64,000 nt of DNA from Emiliania huxleyi CCMP1516. Taxonomy: Eukaryota; Haptophyta; Isochrysidales; Noelaerhabdaceae. The notes beneath the pieces were generated by a model, which was not told where the DNA came from, made no database searches, and was given only the letters and a program-made list of their open reading frames with translations. This document shows, piece by piece, positions 12,708-23,300 of this stretch (position 1 is its first letter; every line of letters begins with the position of its first letter). The stretch is taken from contig NW_005196094.1 in the NCBI RefSeq assembly GCF_000372725.1, positions 276,658-340,657 of the forward strand, given 5' to 3'. The position numbers and the translations under genes were made by a program.

Positions 12708-13369
12708 GCCCGGGCGAAGCTGCTCTGAGACTGGCGGAGACGGGGAAGGGAGCGCACAGGCCCCCTCGTGCTTCGATGTCAATCTCACACACGTCATTGG
12801 AGACTTTGGTCTTTGCGGCTTTCAGTGACTGAGCCTGCTCTGTGTGGGGACGTCCGGGGCGGAATGCGCGGCGTTGTTTCCGTGGCCCCGGCCCCGCAGC
12901 GGAGCACCACGGACATTTCCTACCCTTCATGTCATCCTCCGAAGTCGTTCCCTCCGCCATGGGACCCGCACACACTCTTGGCTCTTGCGCCGCTCTTCTG
13001 TGTGTCTGAGAGAGAGAGATTTTTGAAAACCAACAAGAACTCACGACTCTCACTTCTGTGCCGCTGTCCTGTCCGGCATTGCGGTTGTGTTATCATTTGC
13101 TTGTGTCTGACTCCCTACGGGGAGAGCCACGTGTACATGCCACTGCTCTGAAGTGAATGGAACCGCAGTGTCCAGTTACCACAGCGCGCACCAGTGACGC
13201 ATACGTGTGCGCCATGGCGTGCGCGCCCCGGCGCTGCTCGTACACCTTCACGCTGTCTGTGTCAGGCTTTTTCTGATTTAATACTCTGTAATCTGATTCT
13301 TCTCAGAAATTCAGGGTGCACACAGAGGGGGCTTTTCGCATTTCGGAAAGGGCTTTTTTTGGTGGGAGC
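12708..13369. other. Intergenic, no supported gene
   Basis: Downstream of the PARP-finger-like gene. It contains GAGAGAGAGATTTTTG at 13009-13024, a motif also seen near 50217, 58424 and (reversed) 63604, but no coding signal. Confidence 0.5.
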
Positions 13370-13529
13370 GGCCGCACATTGCTCGGTACCCCCCCTGCAC
13401 ATCTAAAGCCATCCCTGCTGCTAGGGGGGGGGGTCTGACCCCCCCAGCAGCAGAGCGCTGCTGCTGGGGGGGCGGGGGGGTCGGCCATGGCTTTAGATGT
13501 GCAGGGGGGGTACCGAGCAGTGTGCGGCC
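13370..13529. repeat. 160-bp hairpin with 43-bp arms
   Basis: Arm 1 (13370-13412) and arm 2 (13487-13529) are reverse complements with a single mismatch; both contain GCTCGGTACCCCCCCTGCAC and ATCTAAAGCCAT. The loop is rich in G and C runs plus CAGCAG/CTGCTG pairs. The structure looks like a foldback MITE. No clear target duplication was seen. Confidence 0.8.
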
Positions 13530-13824
13530 CCGGCCGCTGGACCGTGGACGTTGGTGCGTGGTGTATATTGGATTATATGCTTTATGGATACTGCACTCTT
13601 ATCTCTTTGACTTTCCTCTTCGTCTTTCGACGGTGCAATTTCTTTTTAATTACACGTTTGCATTTGCCGCGCCAACCACCGCGATGACGTGTACGTCACC
13701 GTGTGGCGTATGCACGGACGGCTCCCGGAGCACAAGGGTACGCACGAGCCACCGACGCTGCGCCGGAACTCCTCTCCCCACCCTACAGTACCTCTGCGCC
13801 GCGGCGCCGCCGCCCGCCCGCCCC

Positions 13825-16800
13825 CTATTTGCCCTGTACAAAGTCGGGGTCGATGAGCGCGATGTACGCCGCCGCCTGCTGCAGCATCCCGTACGAGAAG
13901 CCCTCGAGCCGGCCGCAGTGCGAGCCGCGGTGACCGAGCACCTCGCCGTCCTTGCGCAACTCGGCGACGGTCGAGCCCTGCGCGCTGCGCAGGGCGGCGC
14001 GCCCGTAGTCCACCTCGGCCACCAGCGCGTCCTCCCCGTCCGTGACGTAGCCGACTCCGTTTGCGGCGCCGGGCGGCGTCACCTCGCCCAAGTACTCGAG
14101 GGCGGCCGAGCCGACGGTGCCGTCGCGCTCGATGTAGGCGAGGAGGGAGCCGCTCGCCGAGGTGAGGCTGCCGTCGGCCGCCAGCTGCGCGCGCACGCGC
14201 CCGTCCGCGTCGACCACCTATCAACAATGGCGTTGAAGCTGTCAAGCGACCCCACCGCCAAGGTGCAAGCTTGTCGGGCGTACCCCACCCGGAACTGGAC
14301 GGCGCCCGAGCCGGAGCCGACCAGGTCGTGGAGCGCCGTCTTGGAGTCGACTCCGACGCCCGCGCGCGCGGCGATCTCGCACGGCGAGCGAGGGTGCAGC
14401 ACGGCGCGCGCAAACGACTTGCGCGATTGGCGCCTCTTCTGGTGCCTCGACGAGCCGAGCGCAGACACGGCCTCGGCGTCGACGTCTCGCGTCGTCACCG
14501 GCCGCAGCTGCTCGGCGGGCGGCATCGGCGTGTCGGCCGGCGGGGCGGGCGGAGGGGCGGGCGGCGGCGGGGTCGGTACGGGCGCCGCCGCCGCGACGCG
14601 GGGCTGCGCCGCCGGCTGCGCGACCGGCGTGCGGGCGAGGACCTCCTTGCGGACCGGCCCTCCCGCCGCGTACTCCGCGCGCGGGACCGTGTCGGCGGCG
14701 GCGCGGACCAAGGAGCGGGCCGAGGAGGCGGAGAAGGCGGGCTGGCCGCTGAGAGGGACGGGCGTCGAGGTGGGGAGGGCGCTGTAGCCCGCACCGCTGT
14801 AGCCCGCACCGCTGTAGCCCGCACCGCTGTAGCCCGCACCGCTGTAGCCCGCACCGCTGTAGCCCGCCGAGCCGACCGGCGTCGCGCTCGGCGTCGCGTT
14901 CGGAGGCGGCGGCGGCGCGGCGGAGGGGGCCGGAGCCGGGGCGGGGACAGTGGCGGGCGGCGGCGGCGGGGCCGGCGGTGCCGGTGCCGTCGCCTCCGCT
15001 TGGTCGACGGCCGCTTCTGCGGCGGCGCGCCAGCTGCTGGCCGCCGCCGCGACGGAGTGGTCTGCTCCGAGCGGCGTGAGGCCGGGCGAGGGAGGCAGCG
15101 GCGCCGCGTGGAGCGGGACCATCGAGAGGCGCTTGTTTAGGTTTGCGACCGGGAGGAGGCCGGGCGTCTCTTGCGCCTCCGCGTGCGGTGCGGGAGGAAG
15201 GGGCGGACCCTCGGGCGTCTGCGCGGGCTCGGGCGCGCGCTGCGTCTGGAGCGACCTCGGCACGAAGGAGGAGGCCGGCTGGGGCGGCTCGGTCGCCTTC
15301 TTGGCGGGCGGCGGCTCGAGACGGCCTTGCTCGGCGTCTGGCTTGCCTAGAGGCAGTGAGTGGGGAGTGGTGAGAGACGAGGTGCTCCAGGAGAAGGGCG
15401 CGGTCGGCGCCTGGCGCGCCGAGCCGGTGCGCCGTCTCTCGGACGAGGAACTCGGCCTACACCAGGGGAGGGGCTCCGAGAAGGCTGAGGGAAGGCGCTG
15501 TGAGCTTGCCGTCGGTGGGGGTGTGGCTGCGCGCCGAGTTGAGGTGTCGCGCGCGGGAGACGAGGTCGGAGATGGAGGGCGGCGCGATGCCGATCGACGC
15601 GTACGCCGCGGCGGTCGCCTCGGGCACCTGGGGGAGAGACGGCCCTCACCTCGAGTGCGTGTGGAGTGCGCCCCTCTCCCTCGGAGGCGCCTCGAGCGAG
15701 CCGCCGCTCAGCCGGCCAGAGCTCTGGTCGAAGGAGAGGAGGAGCGCCCAGCCGGCCGGCTCGGCGAACTCGTACCTGGGACACGTCTCGGACACGTCGT
15801 GGGAGGTGTTGCCGGGAGGCTGCTGCGAGCTCGCGCCGGAGCGAGTCGGAGGATGAGGAGCAGGAGAGGCCGGAGAGCGAGCGGACGACGGAAGAGACGT
15901 GCTCGAACCTACGAGCCGCAAGCTCGGCAACATCTCGGCATCACCTCGGATACATCTCGATGCCATCTCGGCAGCACCTCGGATACCTCTTGATTGCCTC
16001 TCGGCTGCCTCTCGGCTGCCTCTCGGCTGCCTCTCGGCTACACCGCGCCACTCGGACGACTGCGACTGTTGCGCGTCTCGAGACTGGGCCTGCTGCTGCA
16101 GCGTGGCGAGCTGGGCGCCGACCGCCTCGCAGTCCTGCGCCTCGCGCCTCAGGTGGACCTCCACCTCGCCCGCCTGCGTCTCCACCTCCTCCTTCCGCCG
16201 CTGCAGCCGCTCCACCGCCGTCTGCGCGCGGAAGAGCTCGCCGTCCGCTGCGTCGAGCCGCGCCTTTGCGGCGGCGATGCGCGCGTGGAGGGCGGCCTCG
16301 CGCTGCTGCGACTCGGCGACGGCGGCGCGCTCCGCCTCGACCGCCTCGAGCGTCGCGCGCGCCGCCGCCAGGTCCGCCTCCTGCCGCGAGACCGCCGCCT
16401 CGACCGCCTCGGCCTGCTCGCGGACCTGCAGCCGCCGCTCGCGGTTGAGCCGCTTGAGCGAGACGACCTCCGCCTTCTTGGCGTCGGCCTCGGCGGCGGC
16501 CTCGCGCTCCTCCTGCTCGTCGATCACCACCTTGTCCTGCCACACCTGCTCGAGCATCCGCTTCTTGGTCTCCTTGCTGATGAGCACCGCCTTCTTCTGC
16601 CGAAACTCGTCCTGCGGGAGCGGCGCGGCGGGCGGGGCGCTGCGGTGGGTACGCCGACGCCCGAGGAATGGGGCGTGGCGCGCGGGTGCGAGCCCATGCG
16701 ACGCGGAAGGGGCGCTGCTCGCGCGCGCGCTTCGCGCCTTGGCGGTCTTCCACTCGGCCTCCATCTCCCGCAGGCCCGTCTTGAGCCCGCGCGTGCGCAG

Positions 16801-16935
16801 CTCGCGGACCTTGGTGCAGTTGGCGTCAACCTCATCGAGGACCCTGCGGGAGCGGCGGGAGCGGTGTGGGGCCTCCACGGTGCTGCTGGACGGGAACGGA
16901 GGGGGGCCTTGCGCGCGCCGAGCAAAGGTAGCCAT
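13825..16935 (-). CDS. Coiled-coil/proline-rich protein with beta-flower-like C-terminus
   Basis: Multi-exon gene. Exon 1 starts at ATG 16935. Its central part is a long heptad-rich coiled coil, from about KKRMLEQVWQDKVVIDEQEE through repeated A/E/R/Q helices to LATLQQQAQSRDAQ, interrupted by an intron-like stretch at 16800-16620. A later exon near 15790-15660 encodes YEFAEPAGWALLLSFDQSSG, a globular segment. The middle is Pro/Ala-rich with five GAGYS repeats coded by six 15-bp repeats at 14787-14866. The final exon (about 14215-13825) carries repeated beta-strand units (ADGSLTSASGSLLAYIERDG; AELRKDGEVLGHRG) of the kind seen in four-fold beta-flower domains. Function is unknown; a structural or cytoskeletal role is a guess. 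Exon borders in the middle are not resolved. Confidence 0.5.
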
Positions 16936-17002
16936 CGCTCAACGGACAGACTCAAAGCCCGGCAACGAAAAAGAAATACTTGTTGCGAGACATTTTTTTG
17001 TT

Positions 17003-17098
17003 CTCCACACCCCTCTCCTTAAAATCCCTGTGTGGTGGCGGCGTGCCGTCCTCCCATCCCTCCCTTGGGTTCTCCGTTTTCTTTCTTGCTTTCTTTCC
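17003..17098 (+). repeat. Dispersed repeat, CTTT-tailed form (copy D)
   Basis: CCACACCCCTCTCCTTAAAA, then TGTGTGGTGGCGGCGTGCC, then CCCTCCCTTGGGTTCTCCG and a TTTTCTTTCTTGCTTTCTTT tail. Very close to copies A and E. Confidence 0.75.
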
Positions 17099-17146
17099 CA
17101 ATGTCGTTATGTATGTATGTATATGAGAGAGAGAGAGTTGTGGCTC

Positions 17147-17889
17147 GTTGTGCGAGTATATGGGACACGATGTCTCAAATATGAGGGGTTTTGACTCCTA
17201 CCGGCTCCTGACGCTATCCCTGGCAGCTCTAATGACCAGGATCAGTAGTGCTATGATAGAGGGTGCCCATACTAGCGCAGGAGCTGCCACACTCGCCCGG
17301 ACCGTCCCCTTCTGGGGCCGGTTCCGCAGCCCGCGAGAGCCAACAGCGGGGCCGTGCCGCGGGTGCCTACTGCCGAGTGCCACAAACACTGCGCCGTCCC
17401 GCCATCACCTACAGGCTGTCTTGTGTGATGGTTGGGATGTCCAAACGCCACCATCTTGGCTCTTGCGACCTCACACCCGCGAGCTGTATGGGTGGTCCTG
17501 ACGTCGACAGACGCCCGATGACCACGGTGAAGCTGAGCCGGAACGCGTCGACAGGTCTCGTCTGAGCCCGTGGCGGTCGCCGGCTGAGTCGCTGTGCACG
17601 GACCGGTACCTCAGGCGTCACCTCCGCAGCCTCAGGTCTCACACTCCATCACCTCCGCCAGGACGCCGTCGGTGGCACGCTCGGCGGCGAGTTTGTGGCA
17701 GCTCCATCTCGAGTACGGCGTCGAGCCTAATCGGTCTGGTCGGTCGGCCGCACTCACCGGGTGCCAGGGAGTGCGGCCGACACTCGAGCGGTGCTTCCCG
17801 GCAGCGCGCGCCGGCTGTGGGGCTGCCACAAACTCGAGACACGCATTTTGGGACATTTTCGACGCTTTTGTCCCATATACTCGCACAAC
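17147..17889. mobile_element. 743-bp element with 21-bp perfect terminal inverted repeats
   Basis: GTTGTGCGAGTATATGGGAC plus A at 17147-17167 is exactly reversed at 17869-17889 (TGTCCCATATACTCGCACAA plus C). The sequence just inside each end is also weakly similar (GTCTCAAATATG versus the reverse of CATTTTGGGAC). There is no transposase inside; the frames within are short. A non-autonomous DNA transposon is the simplest reading. No convincing target duplication was identified. Confidence 0.65.
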
Positions 17890-18366
17890 ATGCCTTGTTT
17901 GTATATGTCGTTGGGGCTGGGCGGCGCACTGACGGGCGGACTTGACACTGTTGTGTGTTGACACCGCATTGACAGCCTTTTTTGGGTACGTCCGCTTCTT
18001 TTCATTGGCTTGGAGCACACCGCTCTCCGAAAGACTGCAGGGAGCGTAATTAGCAAGAATCCCATCCCGCCTTCCTCATACACGAGAAAAGTAAGCAAGA
18101 CAAAAGTTTCACTTGTGGACCTCAGTGCTGGGAACTGGCATTCCCCTCCCCCCCCTGACGTCTCAGCCGCCATCCATCCGCGTGGCCTGCCGACGCGCTA
18201 GCGCACCTCTCGGACGCGTCTCTCACCGCGAGCCTCGGCCCGGGAGGCAGCGGCCGGCGTAGGAGGCAGGGGGGAAGGGGGGGGGGGGTCCGGCGCCGCC
18301 CGACGTCCGGAGAGAAGCCCCGACTCCACCCGACGTGCCCTCGCAGCCTTCCCTCCGCCTCGGGCC

Positions 18367-19682
18367 TCACTCGGCCGCCTCCGGCGCCGCCTCGGCCTGC
18401 CCCTTCTTCTTGGAAAAGTACGAGTCCAGGTCGTCGTCGAGCGCCGCGCCCGAGGGCGGCTCCCCCTCCCCCCTCCTGCCACGGCCCTTGCCCCCGCCCT
18501 TGCCCCGCTTGCCGCCGCCGCCCTCGCCGTTCTCGGCGCCCTCGCCCCCGTTGCCGCCGCCGTTGCCGCCGCCATTCATGTAGCTGCAGGGGGGTGGGGC
18601 GGCGAGTCTGGAGCGAGCAGAGGGGGCAGGAGGGGCAACGGCAGGGCAGCGAGGGGGGGAAGGGGGGGGGAGGGCGAGCGGGGGCGCGAGGGAGAGAGGG
18701 GGCGCACGAGTCGAGGTCGTCGTCCAAGTCCGTCGCACTCGGCATCCGCTCCCCCTTGCCTCCCTTGCCGCCCCTGCTCCCCTTGCCGCCTTTCATTTCC
18801 GGCGGGGAGGACGCTCAGCGCGCGAGGCGCACCGCCAACACAAGCAGGGGAGCGACGCGCACCCTTGCCGCCGCCCTTGCCCTTGCCGCCGCCGCGTCCG
18901 CCCCCGCCCTTGCCTGCGCTCCCTCCCCGGTCGGCGCGCACCTGACGAGTGCACGGGGACGAGGGCAGCCGCTCGAGCAAGCAGCGCGCTCTCGACCCAA
19001 GCTTGCCGCCGCCACGAGCAGCCTGCGCCCCCCCCCCCTCGCCGAACCACACGCCGCAGGCCACGCGCACACCAACCTCCTGCCTCAGCTCCGCAGCCGC
19101 CCCACCGCCCCGCCCGTCCCGCACCCCCCACCCCAACCCTCGCCCACCACCCGCCCCCCGCGTGCCTAGCGACGGGGACGGCGCGAGCGCGAGTCCGGCG
19201 CGTCGGCCGCCGCCGCCACGCACGTCGGCAGCGGAGAGCAGCCCCACGACCCTCCGCGGCAGCGTTGGCGACGGCGAGCGTCCGGTGCGCGGTGTGCAGA
19301 GTGCCGCCCCGGCGGTTGTCCGTCCCCGTCTCGCGTCTTGTCTATCCGTGCTACGGCCAGGCTGCGGGCGGGCTTAGCTCACAAAGATTTCGCGCCCGTC
19401 GAGGTCCGTCTCGGTGAGCTCGTCGATCGCCGCGAGCGCCTCCTCCTCGGTGCCAAAGCGCACGATGCCGATGCCCTTGGACCGGCCGTTCGGGCCCTCG
19501 AGGACTTCGGCGTACTCTACGTTTCCAGCGCGCGCAAAGTGGTCCTTGAGCCCCTTCCACGTCGTGTCGTATGACAGGTTGCCGACAAAGACCTTGCACG
19601 GGTTGGACTCCTCGTCGCCGCCGCGCGAATACGGAGACGCCCGCGCGCCCCCACGCTCGCGCCGGTCTCCGAAGCCGTACAT
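18367..19682 (-). CDS. RRM/Gly-rich protein of ALYREF/Gbp2 type (mRNA export)
   Basis: Four exons with consistent frames: 19682-19383, 18941-18863, 18789-18708 and 18583-18367, all with GT-AG introns; 225 residues. Residues about 29-103 form one RRM with RNP2 VFVGNL and RNP1 KGIGIVRF. A GGK/GGR-rich RNA-binding tail follows (GKGGGGRGGGKGKGGGKG). The C-terminus repeats a short acidic helix twice: TDLDDDLDSYMNG and AALDDDLDSYFSKKKG. That LDxxLDxYM motif is the C-terminal feature of ALYREF/FoP-type TREX adaptors, which bind the helicase UAP56. A nuclear mRNA packaging/export role is inferred from RRM plus this motif. The RRM itself is closer to the Gbp2/hnRNP style than to classical ALYREF. Confidence 0.75.
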
Positions 19683-19689
19683 CTGCGAG

Positions 19690-20358
19690 AGAGAGGAGAA
19701 GGAGCGCGCCGGGTTTCTTCCTGGGCTGAAGAATTACATGCACGTCACGCGAGGCCAATGGAGGCAACACCACCCCCCGCCCGGCCCGCCCGCGCGCGCT
19801 CTCTCGAGGTCTCTTGGAGCAGAGCCCCGGCGAGTCCTCGAAACCCAATGGGTCCTCGGAGAGGGTACCCTGTGGGAGAGAGAGTTTGTCCCTGTGGGTG
19901 GGCGGGGCCTCTACTCGCCAGAGTCAAGCGACAATGGGTCGGGGTTAAAGAAAGAAAACACTACAGCGGAGTGTGGGTGGAGTGTGGTGCAGTCGAACTT
20001 TCTTCTCCGAACACGTCTCCCAACGCGTGCACGGCGCTTTGACGCCATTGTTGACTCGTACGAAGTTCAAGCGGCCGCAGTCGCTCGTTGCCCACGGTGC
20101 GCTCGGAAGCCCACACGGACGCAACGCCCTGCGGGCGCGGCAATGTGCCATTGGCGCCGCCGCCAATGCCGCGCTCGCGTTGCAAAGCCCAAAGCACACT
20201 GAATTCCTCCGCGCCACAATCCAACGAGCGTAAATCGCGCCGACCACAATCAGCACGTGTGGTGCGGCGGGCAAGCGGCTGCATTGCGCACGGTCCCGCC
20301 ATCACGCCCGGTGGTGCGCCCCCCTTCAGGCAGCCAGCAGCGGACCTGCGAGAAGCGC
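19690..20358. other. Divergent intergenic region
   Basis: About 670 bp between the RRM gene and the CXXC-RING gene, expected to hold both promoters. Near 19946 a reversed TTTTCTTTCTTT end, followed at 19985-20000 by CACCACACTCCACCC-like DNA, suggests a decayed copy of the dispersed repeat. Nothing else recognised. Confidence 0.4.
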
Positions 20359-23300
20359 ATGTCGGAGCACAATATGCTAGCGTCGACGACGAGGGTGACG
20401 CAAGAAGAGATTGTACGCAACGCGCAGAGGGCGGCGGCGGAGGCGAACGCGCAGCGCGCCGCCGCTGTCCAGCAGCTGCTTCAAGCGCAACGCGTCCGGC
20501 AGCTGGTCAGCGCTCCCGCCGCGTCGAGGCAGTGGGCTCCCCGACAGGCAAACACGCACAGTCCTCTTCACGTTCGATGCCCCCCTCATCACAAGTTTCC
20601 TCGGGCATACCGGCACTGCACCTCCCATCTCCTGACGACCTTCGCCCCCCCCCCCCCCCTTCCCATCACCAGCAACCAACCCCCACCCGCCCCAAATTCG
20701 CTCGCACATGCGAAGGCACACCGCTCCGCATATACAGGGTGCACAACCTTCGCGGCTCTCTTCTCTGTTGGTAAGATGCCCCTCCCCACGCAGGATCTGC
20801 CGGGCTTGTACCATCAGCGGGCGCTGGGCAATCTGATGGAGCGGCCGTCGCGGCCCTACCCGGTCGCAGCAGAGCGGCAGCCGGTCCGTCTGGTGTGGAC
20901 GGCGAAGGTCGTCCCCTTCAGCTTCCTCACGCCGGACCAGGTGTTTCCCCCCGCCCCCGCCCGACGTGCCGCAGCGACCAGCTGCATCCCCCCCCCCCCC
21001 CTCACCCCCCTCACCCCCCCACCCCCTCCCTGCGAACAGCTCCGTGCCACGCCCGTCATGGCGTTCCCGGTCAACTCGCGACAAGGGTGGGCGGCGGCCG
21101 AGGAGGCACTGCTGCGGGAGCACGCCCAGGCGCAGGCGGCACCCCCCCCCGCGCTGCCACCGCGCCTCGCCGGCGTTCGCCCGCTGCCCGCGGTGCCTCC
21201 CCTCCTAGCCATGGCACTGCCAGTGGCGCCTCCTCGTACCCCCTTCATCGGGCAGGGAGGCGGCGGCAGCAATGCCGGCGTGCACCATACGCGCCCGACG
21301 CCGCCATCGGAGGAGGCTCTCTCCATGCTCCGGCTGCCGCAGCCGCAGATGGGCGGCGAGGTTGACGCGGGCGGGTTTCGCGTGCGACTCACCCTCACCG
21401 TGTCCAGCTCGGGCATCGGCGTGGGCGGCCTCCCGCTTGCGAGCACAATCGCAGACTGTGAGGAGTGCGTGTACTGCCTCGACAAGCCCCGTTTTGGCGG
21501 GCCCGGGACCAAGCGGCAAAAGTGCATCCTCAAGCGGGACCCAGTCGTCCCAGCGGGCCCGCTGCGCGTGTGGGCATCTCTGCAGGTGTGCACACCCAGC
21601 CATGCAGCTCGCGCCCGCCCTGCACATAGCGGTAGCTCCGACCGCCGCCCATTACGACCAACTTTAGGTCTACTCGGCCGCGCACCTTCGCTCCATCGAG
21701 GCGTATGCGTCGCAACCACCGCCGCCCGAGCTCACAAACGCGCTCGCCAGAGGGCCGCTCAAGCTCGTGTGGGGCTTCCGCCGCGCGCGCCGCGCCCGGC
21801 CCCTCCCCCCGGCCTACGTGCTCATGTACCACTGCGAGCGGCACGTCACCCTCGACCGCTCGAGCCTGCAGACCTCGCTAGAGCGCCAACTGACCAGCCG
21901 CTCGCGTGCCTGCACCGTCGCCGCCAGCCGGCCGTCGCGGGCACCAGCACCTGTCGTCATGGCCGCGTTGGCTGGTGGCGCGCTGCAAGGCGCGCGGCCG
22001 TGGGCCGGGAGCGGGCCCTCCTCCGCCGCTCGCCACGCCCAGCCGGCCCGCGGCCGAGGCGGCGAGGGAGGCTCTGACGACGAGGACGCCAACGAGGACT
22101 CGTCGAGCGACGACGAGGTGATCGAGGTGCAGGCCTCCCTGTGCGGAGACACCTCCCCGCACGGCGGCGAGACCGAGGCGGATCCGAGCATGCACCCGAC
22201 GGCGCTCGCGGCGAGCGGCGTCGAGGCGGCGTCTATGGCGGGCGAGCTAAGCGGACGCAGCCTCAAGCGCCGGGCCCCTTCCGTCGACAACCCCGCCGCG
22301 CAGGCCGGGGAGACCAGCAGCAGGCCTGAGCGGCGAGCCCGCATGGCGCCCGGCTCCTACCGGCCGGCCAGCTGCCGCCGCTGCGGCATCGGCTGCCACG
22401 CGTGGGAGCTGCAGCTGCAGATGTGCCCCGACTGCGCGCTGCAGCATGTCCTCTCGGGGCGCCACCTCAACCCCGCCGAGCGCGACTTTGACGCGCCAGA
22501 GGCGCTGCGTGAGCCGCTGCCGCCTCCCGCCCCGTCACGCGGCGCTGTCTCCACCGCCTCCGCCTCCGCCTCCGCCTCCTCCTCCGCTTCCTACCGACCA
22601 CGTGGCCCGCAGCGTGTGCGCGGCGGCGGCGGCGTCGGCGGCGGCGGCGGCGGCGGCATCGTTGTGCGGCGCGGCTCAGCGGGCGAGGCGGAGCCGAGCC
22701 TCGAGGAGGCGCTGCCGACGTCGCGCCGGCTGCAGGCCTTCGTCGAGATGCGCGCTGCGGCGGACGCGCGGCTCAAGGCGCTCGAGGAGAAGGAGGCGGC
22801 GGAGGGGCACGAGGTGGGACAGCTTTGGGTGAGCCGCGAGTCGGCCGACGTCCTCGACTTGCTGCGCTGCTCCGTCTGCCTCGGGTACCTCGACCGCGCA
22901 GTGACGGCGCCGTGCATGCACCGTTTCTGCCAGGACTGCATTGAGAAATGGATCCGGATGGGGCGGCGCGACTGCCCCGAGTGCAAGACGGCGGTGCAGA
23001 CGCGGCGCTCGTTCCGGCGCGACCAGCGGGCGGACGAGCTCGTCTCCTCCCTCCTCACTGCGCCCGAGTGCTGCTTCGACGCGTCCGGCCTCGACGAGAC
23101 GCAGCTCGAGCAGCGCGGCCTCGTCGAGGTGCAAGGCATCTTCCTCCACCCGCTCGGGCCCTCCGTCGCGCCGAGGCTCAACGGACGCGTCCCTCGCGCA
23201 CCCTCGCCGCGCCGCGCCGCACACCGGCGCGCCCCGTCCTCCGCCTCCTCCTGCTCCGGCGGCAGCGGCGACGAGTCGGACGGCGGGCGGGAGCGGGCAC

